This document shows, piece by piece, positions 1 through 9,252 of a DNA stretch of 64,000 nt. Each line of letters opens with the position of its first letter. Within the stretch, counting starts at the first letter, position 1. The position numbers and the translations under genes are program-made. The DNA comes from Rhizobium leguminosarum (GTDB taxonomy: Bacteria; Pseudomonadota; Alphaproteobacteria; Rhizobiales; Rhizobiaceae): assembly GCF_001679785.1 (NCBI RefSeq), contig NZ_CP016286.1, forward strand, positions 4,536,501 through 4,600,500, in the 5' to 3' direction. The notes under the pieces were generated by a model. The model ran no database searches. It was not told the origin of the DNA and saw only the letters and a program-made list of their open reading frames with translations.

Positions 1-147
1 GTTGGGGAGGGGCCTTCCTCCTCTCGGGCGGCGTTTCTTTGTGACGACGTGACGCTGCTCGCAAAGATTTGAAAGCGGAGCATCTTGGTCTAAGATAGAG
101 CTCAACGGTAAAGGCGGCCTGGGTGCTGTCGATCGGGCGAGACGAGA

Positions 148-1668
148 ATGCCGACAAGAGACCAGGGCGACAATCCTTCGGCGGAAATCCCGGCGGCCGG
201 CGAGGCCGCAAGGGCGCCGTGCCCGTCTGCCCGCATGTTCGGCGGCCTCTCCGGCAAGCTGCTCTGGCTCACCGTCGTCTTTATCATGCTCGCCGAAATC
301 CTGATCTTCTTTCCATCGGTCGCCAGCATGCGCTTGCGCTGGCTGCAGGACAGGCTGAACACCGCCGCCGCCGCCGCCATCGTCATCGATGGGCTGCAGC
401 CCGTCGAGCTGCCGCGCGCGCTGCAGAAGGAGACGCTGGAGGCAACCGGCACCAAGGCGATCGTGCTGCGCAAGGACGGCACCTCGCGGCTGCTGGCGAC
501 GACCGACATGCCGGCCTCCGTCGATGAAGCCTATGATCTCACTGACGTGCCGCCGGTGACGGCGATACGTGACGCACTCGACACCTTGATCTTCGGCGGC
601 AGCAGGATAATCCGCGTCTATGGCCCCGTCGGTGACACTAACACCGGCGTCGAGGTGGTGATGAAGGACCGGCAGCTGCGCACGGCGATGTTCGCCTATT
701 CCCGCAACGTCCTATTGCTGTCGGTGCTGATCTCGCTGTTCACGGCGACGCTGATCTTCTTTGCGATCAACCGCATCCTCATCGGCCCGATCCGCCGGCT
801 GACCGGCAGCATGCAGCAATTCTCCTCCGATCCCGAGAACCCCGCCCATATCTATATCGGCGACGGCGGCCGCGACGAACTGGCGGTCGCCGGCCGCAAT
901 CTCACCTCGATGCAGATGGAGCTGCAAAAGACGCTGAAGCAGCAGAAGAACCTCGCCGCTCTCGGCCTCGCGGTCTCCAAGATCAATCACGACATGCGCA
1001 ATATCCTGGCCTCTGCGCAGCTGATGTCGGATCGGCTGGTCGATGTAGACGACCCGATGGTGAAAAGCTTTGCCCCGAAACTCTTGCGCACCATCGACCG
1101 CGCCGTCGGTTACACCACCGAGGTGCTGTCCTACGGGAAGGCGAGTGAATCCGCGCCGCGTCGCCGCCATATCCGCCTGTTGGAACTGACCCAGGACGTC
1201 AAGGACATGCTGGCGATCGATCCGCAAAGCGGCATCGAATTTGCAGAGCAGATCGGCGCCGAGCTTGAGGTCGATGCCGATGGCGAGCAGCTTTTCCGCG
1301 TCATCCACAATCTCTGCCGCAACGCGCTGCAGGCGCTGACGTCGCCGGGCGAGGGTGGCCCGGGCTCCGTCCGGCGCATCACCGTTTCCGCCCAGCGCGT
1401 CGGCAGCGTCGTCAGCATCACGGTGGATGATACCGGCCCCGGCATGCCGCTGAAGGCGCGCCAGAACCTTTTTGCCGCCTTCCGCGGCTCCGCCCGCTCC
1501 GGCGGCACCGGCCTCGGCCTCACCATCGCCCGCGAGCTGGTGCTCGCCCATGGCGGCACGATCGCGCTGGTGGAAAAACCGACGGTCGGCACGCAGTTCC
1601 GCATCGAGATCCCCGATCGCCCGGTTTCGCTGGAGGATTACCGCAGCCGGACGCACATCGAGAAGTGA
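148..1668 (+). CDS. Membrane sensor histidine kinase with HAMP domain
   Basis: A 506-residue two-component sensor kinase. The first transmembrane segment spans about residues 39-57, followed by a periplasmic domain of roughly 130 residues, a second transmembrane segment (about 188-208) and a HAMP linker. The dimerisation/phosphoacceptor helix reads SKINHDMRN with His281, and the ATPase domain has an N box (HNLCRNALQAL, near 387), DTGPGM (near 428) and GTGLGL (near 453). The HDxRN form of the H box resembles the HPK4-like kinases. No response regulator lies beside it, so it is an orphan here and its signal is unknown. The ATG follows a weak purine-rich stretch (GACGAGA). The family is certain. 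Confidence 0.93.
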   Translation: MPTRDQGDNPSAEIPAAGEAARAPCPSARMFGGLSGKLLWLTVVFIMLAEILIFFPSVASMRLRWLQDRLNTAAAAAIVIDGLQPVELPRALQKETLEATGTKAIVLRKDGTSRLLATTDMPASVDEAYDLTDVPPVTAIRDALDTLIFGGSRIIRVYGPVGDTNTGVEVVMKDRQLRTAMFAYSRNVLLLSVLISLFTATLIFFAINRILIGPIRRLTGSMQQFSSDPENPAHIYIGDGGRDELAVAGRNLTSMQMELQKTLKQQKNLAALGLAVSKINHDMRNILASAQLMSDRLVDVDDPMVKSFAPKLLRTIDRAVGYTTEVLSYGKASESAPRRRHIRLLELTQDVKDMLAIDPQSGIEFAEQIGAELEVDADGEQLFRVIHNLCRNALQALTSPGEGGPGSVRRITVSAQRVGSVVSITVDDTGPGMPLKARQNLFAAFRGSARSGGTGLGLTIARELVLAHGGTIALVEKPTVGTQFRIEIPDRPVSLEDYRSRTHIEK

Positions 1669-1790
1669 AGTGATTTCCGAAGGCGCGGCTGCTGGCAGAC
1701 AAACACGCGATTTTTTCAGAAATGCTCTTGCATTGTCCCGAAGGACGTTTTAGAGGATCGCCACGCAAGCGGCACCGCCGCATTTTGCAC

Positions 1791-1867
1791 GCACCCGTAG
1801 CTCAGCTGGATAGAGCACCAGACTACGAATCTGGGGGTCAGGAGTTCGAATCTCTTCGGGTGCGCCA
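1791..1867 (+). tRNA. tRNA-Arg (anticodon ACG)
   Basis: A 77-base cloverleaf with the 3' CCA encoded. The acceptor arm GCACCCG pairs fully with CGGGTGC; the anticodon stem CCAGA/TCTGG encloses the loop CTACGAA, giving anticodon ACG, which is read as Arg after A34 editing to inosine. The T arm carries GTTCGAATC. It is the only tRNA seen in the window. The decayed recombinase tail starts at its 3' end. Confidence 0.97.
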
Positions 1868-2227
1868 TTCTTCCATACAAAACTGGGCACTCCAGCCGCA
1901 GCCTCTCCGCTCATCACCAGACGTTCCAGAACGTCCCGCCTTCCGTGGATGCGGATGTCGTCGTCATCGACTTCGACCTGATCGATAACGGAGCGAAGGT
2001 AGGCGCGGCGGAAAGGTATCGGCCCTTCGTTGCCTTCTTCCGCATGAGGCGGGCGACGCGTCGATCTTCTCCTCAGTCCCGCGCGTGTCAGGACGCAACG
2101 CCGCGAACGCTCGCTCCAGCGCGGCCTTCGCGTGATCGCGCTCGCCATCATCGGTGAGGCGACGGGACGGCTCCAGACGAAGTAGCGGCCGGCGGACCGG
2201 CAATTGATGGACCGTCTCAATATTCAC
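1868..2227 (-). pseudogene. Decayed C-terminal end of a large serine recombinase
   Basis: Reading leftward, a run resembling the C-terminus typical of rhizobial serine recombinases is visible, with FRRAYLRSVIDQVEVDDDD, IRIHGRRDVLERLV and SFVWKNGAPE. There is no N-terminal resolvase domain. The upstream helical part (about 2120-2227) is in another frame, so the gene is truncated and frameshifted. It lies directly against the 3' end of tRNA-Arg, which fits an old integration event there. The family call rests on recognising the tail motif; the limits of the remnant are approximate. Confidence 0.6.
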
Positions 2228-2347
2228 GCATTTATGAGCTGTAGTGATAACCGCTTCCCGAATTGCAGGAGTAGTCTGAATGATCGCTACGCACTAATTT
2301 GTTAGCAGTGCCGGCTGTGTGCCAAGCCACTCCGTTGGGAGACTGAA

Positions 2348-4219
2348 ATGCAACGCAAGCTCGCGGCAATCATGGCTGCTGATATCGTCGGCTACAGCCG
2401 GCTGATGGCCGAGGACGAGTCTTCTACCTATGCAGAGCTGCGCACTGTTTTTGACCACCTGATCGTCCCCACTGTCGCCCGCCATGGCGGAGCCACTTTC
2501 AAAACGACGGGTGACGGCTTCCTTGCGATGTTCCCGAGCGTCAACGCGGCCGTTGATGCGGCACTTGCCATCCAGCAAGGTTTTGACGACGGCCCTTTCA
2601 AGCTGCGTATCGGCATCAACCTCGGTGATGTCATCGAGGATAATGGTGATGTCTATGGGGATGGGGTGAACGTCGCGGCCCGGCTTGAGGCCATGACCGA
2701 GCCGGGCCAGATATTCGTCAGCGGCGCTGTGGTGATGGCGGCCGAGCGCAACCGCGGCGATCTGTTCGCCAGAGTCGGCCGCAGGCGCGCCAAGAATATT
2801 CCCGAGCTGCTTGAAGTGTACCGCGTAAGGCGGGCGGGCTCTCCCTGGTCGATCTGGCGGCAGGTGCCACATATCCTGCGCGGCAGCGCGGCGCGCTGGT
2901 CTTATGGCGTTGCTGCCATCGCTCTCATTCTCATCGGCACCCAGATTTCACCTCTCCCGCTGGCAGCGATGGTGAGCGGTATTCCGGCTGCACTTTCTCT
3001 GGACCAGACCCGTGCAGACCCCAGGCCCTCGATTGCCGTCATGCCGTTCGCAACCATGAGCGGCAGCGATAACCAGCCTTACTTTGCAGACGGTCTGACC
3101 GAGGACGTGACCACGGCGCTCGCTCGTAATCCCGAGCTTCAGGTCATCGCCCGCGATTCCACCTATGCCGTGCGCGGTCAGGAGACGGATGTACGTAAGC
3201 TCGCGGCAAAGCTTGGCGTTGATTACGTGGTTGAAGGCAGCGCGCGCCGGGAAGGCGACCAGCTCCGCGTTTCGGCGCAGCTTATTGATGTAAGCACGGG
3301 GGCGCACTTATGGTCGCGCAGCTTCGACAAGAAGGTTGCTGACGTTTTCACCGTCCAGAGCGAGCTCACCACGGAAATCGTCGCGCAACTCGCGCCCTAT
3401 ATCGGCCGAAGCGAAGCGGCGGCGGCGGCGCTGCGGCCGACGGATAGTCTGCAGGCCTATGATCTCGTCCTGCAAGCCCGCAACCGTTACCGGCACGGCG
3501 CCGCTGACCAGAACGCTATTCTCGATGCCCGTGGCCTGTATCAGCGCGCCCTCGAAATGGACCCGGCTTATGCCGCAGCCCGAGCAGGCCTTGCGTTGAC
3601 CTACATCGGCGAAGTGGCGCAAAGGCCCGGCGGTCAAGCCGCCGCGCCCGAACTGGATCTGGGTCTCAGTGAGGCGCGGCAGGCCGTGCGGCTCGATCCC
3701 AATCTCGGTTTTGGATATCAGGTAATCAGTTTCGGACTTGCGCTGCAGGCGGACTATTCCGGCGGACTTCAGGCGGCGCAGCGTGCGGTCGAACTGAACC
3801 CCAACGATCCCGACAGTATGATTGCGCTGGCCAAAGCGCAGGTCCGGTTCGGAGACTATCCGGACGCTGTCGCCAATGCGGAGCGGGCGCGCCGGCTGCA
3901 CCCCATGGCACCGGAATACTATGCCTACGTGCATGGTCAGGCGCTTTATGCCGATGGCCGCCGCGAAGAGGCGGCCACGGTCATCAGCGAGTGCCTTGTC
4001 AGAGCGCCCCGCGATGCGAATTGCCTTCTCATCCAAGCCGCGTTGCAGGGTGGAAGCGGAGAGATTGAAAAGGCGCAGGCTACAATGGCGAGCCTTGTCG
4101 AGGCCCATCCGGCATTCTCGCTGGAAGCGGAAAGGGCCTATCGCCGGTTCGGCGACAAGCCTTTGATGGAAGAGTTCCTGCAGGACCTGGCGAGAGCCAA
4201 AGCCCCGGAGACGGCTTGA
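2348..4219 (+). CDS. Class III adenylate cyclase with TolB-like and TPR domains
   Basis: A 623-residue protein. The N-terminus is a class III nucleotidyl cyclase catalytic domain: metal-binding Asp12 in AADIVGYS, TTGDGF with Asp56, and VYGDGVNVAARLE near 102-114 supplying the transition-state Asn and Arg. A single transmembrane helix (about 186-204) is followed by a TolB-like beta domain (RPSIAVMPF to about 352) and TPR-type helices to the end. This build is common and expanded in rhizobia, where it is thought to couple cAMP synthesis to an extra-cytoplasmic sensor. The key catalytic residues appear intact. GGGAG lies 6-10 bases before the ATG. The substrate (ATP) is inferred from the family. 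Confidence 0.9.
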   Translation: MQRKLAAIMAADIVGYSRLMAEDESSTYAELRTVFDHLIVPTVARHGGATFKTTGDGFLAMFPSVNAAVDAALAIQQGFDDGPFKLRIGINLGDVIEDNGDVYGDGVNVAARLEAMTEPGQIFVSGAVVMAAERNRGDLFARVGRRRAKNIPELLEVYRVRRAGSPWSIWRQVPHILRGSAARWSYGVAAIALILIGTQISPLPLAAMVSGIPAALSLDQTRADPRPSIAVMPFATMSGSDNQPYFADGLTEDVTTALARNPELQVIARDSTYAVRGQETDVRKLAAKLGVDYVVEGSARREGDQLRVSAQLIDVSTGAHLWSRSFDKKVADVFTVQSELTTEIVAQLAPYIGRSEAAAAALRPTDSLQAYDLVLQARNRYRHGAADQNAILDARGLYQRALEMDPAYAAARAGLALTYIGEVAQRPGGQAAAPELDLGLSEARQAVRLDPNLGFGYQVISFGLALQADYSGGLQAAQRAVELNPNDPDSMIALAKAQVRFGDYPDAVANAERARRLHPMAPEYYAYVHGQALYADGRREEAATVISECLVRAPRDANCLLIQAALQGGSGEIEKAQATMASLVEAHPAFSLEAERAYRRFGDKPLMEEFLQDLARAKAPETA

Positions 4220-4508
4220 CGTTCCTGTCAGTGTCGCGGTTTTAGAACGATCCGTTCGTGGACTGAAGGCGACCATGCTCTCTGGGTCGCAAGTCGGGCG
4301 GGCTGAAAGCGGTAACCGACCTTCGAGCAACCGGGGCAATCGTGACAAAGGGCGTCAATCTGGCCGTGGTTGTCAAGTCTGCGGAGGCAGCATTGCCGGG
4401 CCATTATGATGGCTGATCGCGTATAATCTCTGCGTCATCACGCTGGACGGCGAGCCGAGATGACCGCTTGCCGTCCAGCGCCAATTAGGCGCCCACCGGG
4501 TCGTGGCC
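4220..4508. other. Intergenic stretch with no recognised gene
   Basis: Between the cyclase gene and the convergent DUF982 gene. Short reading frames occur on both strands but none has a ribosome site or recognisable protein features. No strong terminator hairpin was found. Confidence 0.5.
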
Positions 4509-4754
4509 CTATTCCTTGATCGGGATTCCGGCTTCGATCGCAGCGTCGATGAACGCCTGCCGCGCCTCTTCCCGGTTTCGTTTGCCCGACATGACATCGG
4601 CACAAACCGCGCAGGCCCTATCCAAGGCAGGACCCTCTTCGGTCGGCCAGTCTTCGACCAGCGCCCATGTCGCGGCCTGGGTCGTCTGGATCACCACCCA
4701 CTGATCCGGACCTTCGAGGGCGAGCGTTACCGGCTTCTTCCAAATGGTTTGCAT
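4509..4754 (-). CDS. DUF982-family small protein
   Basis: An 81-residue soluble protein of the DUF982 type, a family largely confined to rhizobia and present in many copies per genome. The typical pattern is visible: a beta-rich start (WVVIQTTQAATWALVEDWP), then helices with a run of charged residues ending in AFIDAAIEAGIPI. The start at 4754 is chosen because GGAG precedes it; a longer frame upstream would add 16 arginine-rich residues without a ribosome site. Function is unknown. It stands alone between convergent and tandem genes of unrelated type. Confidence 0.78.
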   Translation of the reverse strand: MQTIWKKPVTLALEGPDQWVVIQTTQAATWALVEDWPTEEGPALDRACAVCADVMSGKRNREEARQAFIDAAIEAGIPIKE

Positions 4755-4930
4755 GATCTCAGGATCTCCGCTGCGTGCTCTCTGCCGTTGCAGCCTGCAC
4801 ACATAGGGCGATTCATCCGGTGTGGCGAGGCGCAGTATGAACGAGATGCCTTTCTCGGTCAGCGAACTGCTGGGATGTGCTTTTCGAAAAGGGTTTCGTG
4901 CCGCCGTTTTGCGCGCTTATGCGGAGCCTC

Positions 4931-5452
4931 CTAGAATTCCTGCACGAATTCACACGCCAGCAAGGTTTTGCCGGGCAAGGCGTCTCCTTGGCGGGCAACG
5001 ATAGAGACTTTTCCAGGCCCGGCCATTCCGGGTTCCGGCTGCAGATCTGCAGGAAGCTCAAGCGAATAGCCCTTGGTAGATGCGCCCAACAGGTCAGAGG
5101 TCTCCGGCTTCAACCCGTATTTTGCTGCCAGATCGTCGGCGCGTTCGCCCTCGATCAAGACCCCAACAGCGTTGCTAGCAAAGAAAATCTCGTTCGATTT
5201 GAAACCGTCCCGACCGATCTGGTTGGGAATTGTGTAGATCGCTGCACCCAGAGACGACGTGTCCGGCTTGGCCAGAGCTTCCACGACATCATAGATCTTC
5301 ATTGCCGATGTCATCGTATAGGGTGGCTTGCAAAGGGCTGCGTCAAAGAACTTGTCATCGGCCGAATCGGCAAGAACCTGTCCGGCCTGAAATGTCGCAA
5401 AGGCGACGCACGCAGAGAAGGCGGCGTAACGAATGAATTTGGCGTTGTGCAT
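4931..5452 (-). CDS. Exported protein of unknown function
   Basis: A 173-residue protein with a clear Sec signal peptide (about residues 1-28, cleavage after a VLADS-like site). The mature part has two cysteines far apart (near 41 and 167), possibly one disulfide, and no motif I recognise. It reads as a compact periplasmic domain. CGGGAATGTTTC precedes the ATG, giving a modest ribosome site. No neighbouring gene suggests a role. Confidence 0.72.
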   Translation of the reverse strand: MHNAKFIRYAAFSACVAFATFQAGQVLADSADDKFFDAALCKPPYTMTSAMKIYDVVEALAKPDTSSLGAAIYTIPNQIGRDGFKSNEIFFASNAVGVLIEGERADDLAAKYGLKPETSDLLGASTKGYSLELPADLQPEPGMAGPGKVSIVARQGDALPGKTLLACEFVQEF

Positions 5453-5648
5453 GAAACATTCCCGAGAGAGTAGCTATAGCGGATTTGCGAGTTTCGAATG
5501 CCTAGGGATTCGAAACAATCATGCTACCGCAAGTTTAATCTCTCAGCTCCACTCTTCTCTTCCGTCTGGCCGTAGTGATGGGTAGGATGAGTGGTATCGG
5601 ACGCCGAGACGGAGATATCATTGCGCCGACCCGAAGGCAGGAGAAGTC

Positions 5649-5831
5649 ATGATCGCAGCCTATATCGACGAAATCATCATGTTTTGCGCCGGCCTTTGGA
5701 TGACATCCGTCGGCTTTGGTTATCTGCCATATCCAGGCAAGCCAGCCAGCAGGTCGCCATTAGTTCGCCATTTCAAGTGGATGGGACCCTTGCTGCTGGC
5801 GATCGCCATCGTTCTGGCCGCGGCCTCCTGA
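5649..5831 (+). CDS. Small membrane protein
   Basis: A 60-residue protein preceded by GGAGAAGTC, a good ribosome site. It has two hydrophobic segments (about residues 5-25 and 45-60) joined by a short basic loop, so it probably sits in the inner membrane. The next gene starts 28 bases after it, so the two may be co-transcribed. The function is unknown. Confidence 0.6.
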   Translation: MIAAYIDEIIMFCAGLWMTSVGFGYLPYPGKPASRSPLVRHFKWMGPLLLAIAIVLAAAS

Positions 5832-5859
5832 AGGCGCGTGCTCATGCTGGGGTGAAGCA

Positions 5860-6156
5860 ATGACCAATATGTTGGCCTGCCCGTCTTGCAGATTGGACAA
5901 AACAGAATCGATCGTCCACCGCGGTTCGTACATTCTTCGCTGCGCCGCCTGCGGCGAAACGATTGTTACGACATCGTTCATGGCAATGCTCGACTCGGAG
6001 CATGAGTGTTCGGCCTTTGTCGATCCGGGTTCCGGAAAACAACCTCCGCCAGAGACGTTCGTCGCGCGTGGACTGCTCCGGCAGATCGCAACGACAATCA
6101 GTGCCGCGGCGAGTGACGGAACTCTGATACGGCTGATTTCTGAAGCGAAGGATTGA
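5860..6156 (+). CDS. Zinc-ribbon-like small protein
   Basis: A 98-residue protein whose N-terminal half has two CxxC knuckles (CPSC near residue 7 and CAAC near 28), typical of a zinc ribbon. The C-terminal half is an amphipathic helix. GGGGTGAAGC lies just before the ATG. It follows the small membrane gene and ends 26 bases before the convergent SecD-head gene. It could bind nucleic acid or a protein partner; no closer family is recognised. Confidence 0.62.
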   Translation: MTNMLACPSCRLDKTESIVHRGSYILRCAACGETIVTTSFMAMLDSEHECSAFVDPGSGKQPPPETFVARGLLRQIATTISAAASDGTLIRLISEAKD

Positions 6157-6182
6157 AGTCCGCCTCTACACAGCTGGCGCCC

Positions 6183-7661
6183 TCATGGGCGCAACCGGAC
6201 GAGAATCTTGGCCCCGGGACCCCTCAATTGTTCCGCCAGCGCTTCCAGATCCTTCCTATCCGATCCCGCCAGAACGATGCGACCATCCATGATCGGCTCC
6301 CTCATCCAGGGTTCCATGACGACCTTGTCGTTGATTAGCATCTGCGTTTGTCGTCCCGATACCGCCTGCGTGAAATCACGGAATGTGGCGGCGCTTTCCG
6401 GGGTGAGCACGATATTCAGGCCATGGTCGTAGGTCACGGGAGACAGGCTTACCTCCGCACTCTTCACCTCAAGCGAGACAGGCGCAATCGCCTTTGCCCT
6501 GTCATCGCCCGTCGCAACGGTCGTATCCTGCGATGCCGCTGGTGGGGCAGGCGGTGTCGAAAGCTCATCCAGGATGCCCGGCCCGGCCTTGGCCGACGGC
6601 AGCGGGTCGATGTGCAAATCGGGCGTCTGCAAGTCTTTTGCAGTAAGCACAGCGGGGAGCGGCAGGCTGACCGGCATGTCCTCCCGTTGGATGTGGGTGT
6701 ATGTGCGCAACGTCGTCCCTCCTGCCGCGACCGTCACGATCTCCGACGCTTCGAGCGTCGAACCATCGTCCAGGGACACCACAAGCTCGACGCTGCGGCT
6801 CTTGCTGGCGCGTTTGAGGGAAGCCAGCTGATCGGCGGTGAGGTTCTTTGCCCGCTCGGCAAAGCCGGTCATCAAATTTTCGATCGCCGGCTGCTGCGAC
6901 TGGCTGAACGCTGCGGCGTCGGCTTCCTCCGACAGGGAAAGGGTTGCCGTGCGTGCGGTCGCGTCGGTGGATTCCAGGGTCCAGGTCGATGCCACCGGAA
7001 CACTGATGCCGTCATAATCTTCGTCCCGCGAGGTCGCTGAGGCCTGACCAATCTCCATAGTCTCTGCCTGATAGGATTGCCCTGTGGCAAGCAGTTGCGC
7101 CTCCGGCACCAAGACGGCAACAATCTGAAGAGGGTTTGCCTCGATGGTGTTGATGATCTCATGGAGCCCGTTTTGCGGTGCTGCGGGGACACCACCCGGC
7201 TCGTTGGCTGCCATCTCTCGCATGCGCGCCACGATCTGATCGACACCGGGGAGACTGCGCGGATTGCCGTTCAGGTCGGTTTCGAGCTCAAGCGTAGCGG
7301 TGCCATAGGCCGTGAGGGAGTTCCGATAGAACAGGTTCATCTGATAGCTGCCGGCAAGGCCCGCCATGCCTTCCGGCAAATCGGCGCTGAGGGACCAGCG
7401 GACCCGCATGCGGTCTTCATCCCGCGACATAACCGTCATACGCTGGCGAAACGCGCCGCGCACAGTCATGGCCGAGGCGCCTGATTTGTCGAACCAGAAC
7501 GACATATCGGTCTCGGTCGCTTTTTGAACGCTGTAGATGTGCTCGACGCCCGTCGCGGGTTCGTAGCCGGGGATCGTGACGCCGCCGGCGGACCATGCCG
7601 GATGGGAGAGCATGAGGCACAGGCAAAACCAGACAAATCTCTTCCAGTGCAGTGATGTCAT
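6183..7661 (-). CDS. Exported protein with a C-terminal SecD-head-like domain
   Basis: A 492-residue protein with an N-terminal signal peptide (MTSLHWKRFVWFCLCLMLSH, then AWSA) and no other clear membrane helix. The last 90 residues resemble the P1 head subdomain of SecD: LTPESAATFRDFT, GRQTQMLINDKVV, EPIMDGRIVLAG. The middle is a beta-rich periplasmic domain I do not recognise. The pore-forming SecD helices are absent, so this is not a translocase component. The start at 7661 is chosen because the signal peptide begins there; the longer frame adds 34 unconserved-looking residues. Confidence 0.75.
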   Translation of the reverse strand: MTSLHWKRFVWFCLCLMLSHPAWSAGGVTIPGYEPATGVEHIYSVQKATETDMSFWFDKSGASAMTVRGAFRQRMTVMSRDEDRMRVRWSLSADLPEGMAGLAGSYQMNLFYRNSLTAYGTATLELETDLNGNPRSLPGVDQIVARMREMAANEPGGVPAAPQNGLHEIINTIEANPLQIVAVLVPEAQLLATGQSYQAETMEIGQASATSRDEDYDGISVPVASTWTLESTDATARTATLSLSEEADAAAFSQSQQPAIENLMTGFAERAKNLTADQLASLKRASKSRSVELVVSLDDGSTLEASEIVTVAAGGTTLRTYTHIQREDMPVSLPLPAVLTAKDLQTPDLHIDPLPSAKAGPGILDELSTPPAPPAASQDTTVATGDDRAKAIAPVSLEVKSAEVSLSPVTYDHGLNIVLTPESAATFRDFTQAVSGRQTQMLINDKVVMEPWMREPIMDGRIVLAGSDRKDLEALAEQLRGPGAKILVRLRP

Positions 7662-7876
7662 GCGGGCGGGGCCTCCGAACATTGCAGGTTGTGGGGCGCC
7701 GTCCGGCTGCCGGCCCGCGAGCATATTTGCAGATGAAAAGGATGGGTAGTGCCGTTGCCGCAATAATTGTTTGGCGCGAAACTGCTTCAGGTTTTCAAGA
7801 TTGAGAGCGGGAGATCAAGGTTAAGCACTTCTCATCGGCCGCTCCAGTTTCGGCCCCAAGGCAGCGAAACGAAAAA

Positions 7877-8302
7877 CTATTGCGCGGTCGGGTAGTCTCT
7901 TGAATATGCTTCCCGTTCTTCCTTCCCGAACAAGGCTGAGTAATAGCCGCTGCAAACCAGATATGAGCACTCATCCGGGTTGCCCGTTTGCCATCCCGGC
8001 TGGCAGAGTACAACGCGATGGAATTTGGCGTTGCAAAGTCCGTGGTTTGCTAAGAGCCGCGGATCGTTTCCGAAATACGCGCTTATGGCTTTCTCGCGAG
8101 TCCATGCAGGCACAACTTTCCAATCAGCGTCGCCGCCCTCATCGGTCACGTTGGCGATCGCACAGAACGACCAGTTAGATATCACGACCGGCTGATCGCA
8201 GGAAAAAGCCTGAACGGCGCTTCCCAGCAAGATCGAAATCAATGCCAACAATCGCCGGACGCAAACGACCACACTCTTCTCCCCCATACCGCTTATTCGC
8301 AT
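7877..8302 (-). CDS. Exported cysteine-rich protein of unknown function
   Basis: A 141-residue protein with a hydrophobic signal region at about residues 13-33. The mature part has six cysteines (CDQP, FCAI, LCNAK, LCQPGW, ECSYLVCSGYY), suggesting disulfides in the periplasm, and ends in a charged tail. Members of this general type (short, Cys- and Trp-rich, exported) are common orphans in rhizobia. The start may be six residues further in, at the second Met. No function is proposed. Confidence 0.62.
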   Translation of the reverse strand: MRISGMGEKSVVVCVRRLLALISILLGSAVQAFSCDQPVVISNWSFCAIANVTDEGGDADWKVVPAWTREKAISAYFGNDPRLLANHGLCNAKFHRVVLCQPGWQTGNPDECSYLVCSGYYSALFGKEEREAYSRDYPTAQ

Positions 8303-8578
8303 CGTGCTTCTACCCCGAGATTCATTGCAAGGATCCTAGCAGAAGGGACTGGATAATAGAAGATCATAACTAAGAATATTTTCCTAGTTCATGGATCGTT
8401 CTTGCGCTAGGTTTGCCGCCACTGCAACCACGGACTGTTAGATGCTGAGCAAATTTTTTCTCAGGGATGAGGTGATGGCGCGGACGAGCTTTGGCCGTCA
8501 CGCGCTGCATGAACGGAGTTCCCGCAACAGGCTCTGGAGGGCGGGCGGATACCGACCGACAACACGGGCGAGGCGCTG

Positions 8579-9166
8579 ATGGCCGAATTCAACCCTCGCG
8601 ACAAAAGCCGAACCAGTCAGGGAAAGACGCGGGCGATGGTGCGCAAGCATACCGCTCCGCCGGGCGCGGCGGACGACGGCAGCCTTCGCTGGCAATGGTT
8701 GACGATCCAACTGCTGGAATCTGCGGCCTTCACCACATTGAGTGCGAATGCCTGCCGCGCCTTCTTCCGCATCGTCATCGAGCACACGTCGCACGCTGCC
8801 TTGGAAAACGGCAAGCTGATCGTGACCCATCCTCAGTTCGTATCTTACGGCGTGACCGGGGAATATGTGGCCGATGCGATCGATGAGCTCGAATATAAGG
8901 GGCTGATAAAAGTTCGCCGCGGCCGGGCAGGCAGCGGCGTCGCGCATCCCAACCGGTTCACGCTGACCTTTGTTGGTGACCATGAGGGTGCGCCAGCGAC
9001 GGATGAATGGAAACGATGCACGGCGGAAAGGTGCCGGAAATGGTCCGAGACCGATCGCAAGATCGCCGCCGACAAACGCGGGCGCGTTGGCAGGAAGAAA
9101 AAAACGCCACTTCGGAATCCCGAAATCCCCCCGCTTCGGGATTCCGAAATCCGCCGCGCTTCGTGA
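8579..9166 (+). CDS. Winged-helix-like protein, replication/mobile-element type
   Basis: A 195-residue basic protein. Residues about 35-135 look like a helix-turn-helix unit (LTIQLLESAAFTTLSANACR, then TGEYVADAIDELEYKG followed by a wing, IKVRRGRAGSGVAHPNRF), the layout seen in replication and partition-type DNA binders of rhizobial plasmids and islands. The tail is highly basic (GRVGRKKKTPLRNPEIPP), and its codons contain two copies of a 14-bp near-palindrome. No replication partner genes are adjacent. It probably binds DNA; a role in replication is inference. Confidence 0.6.
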   Translation: MAEFNPRDKSRTSQGKTRAMVRKHTAPPGAADDGSLRWQWLTIQLLESAAFTTLSANACRAFFRIVIEHTSHAALENGKLIVTHPQFVSYGVTGEYVADAIDELEYKGLIKVRRGRAGSGVAHPNRFTLTFVGDHEGAPATDEWKRCTAERCRKWSETDRKIAADKRGRVGRKKKTPLRNPEIPPLRDSEIRRAS

Positions 9167-9227
9167 GCTGTCGACAGGGAGAAACGCTGAATGATTTCAA
9201 TGCCCCAACCAATTTCGGGATTCCGAA
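9111..9227. repeat. Three near-palindromic 14-bp repeats at the 3' end of the winged-helix gene
   Basis: TTCGGAATCCCGAA at 9111-9124, and its reverse complement TTCGGGATTCCGAA at 9135-9148 and 9214-9227. Two copies are inside the coding sequence and the third is 48 bases past the stop. Each copy is itself nearly symmetrical, as expected for a dimer-bound site. Confidence 0.85.
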
Positions 9228-9252
9228 GTGCTATATAGATTCTGGTGAGGAG

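Noticed and set aside
1750..1900. Protein segment read across the tRNA gene (EEIRTPDPQIRSLVLYPAELR type, artefact)
   Set aside because: This is the well-known false translation of a tRNA region.
8986..8995. GGGTGCGCCA, identical to the end of tRNA-Arg, as a right attachment site
   Set aside because: Only 10 bases match, it lies inside a coding gene, and chance matches of this length are expected in 64 kb.
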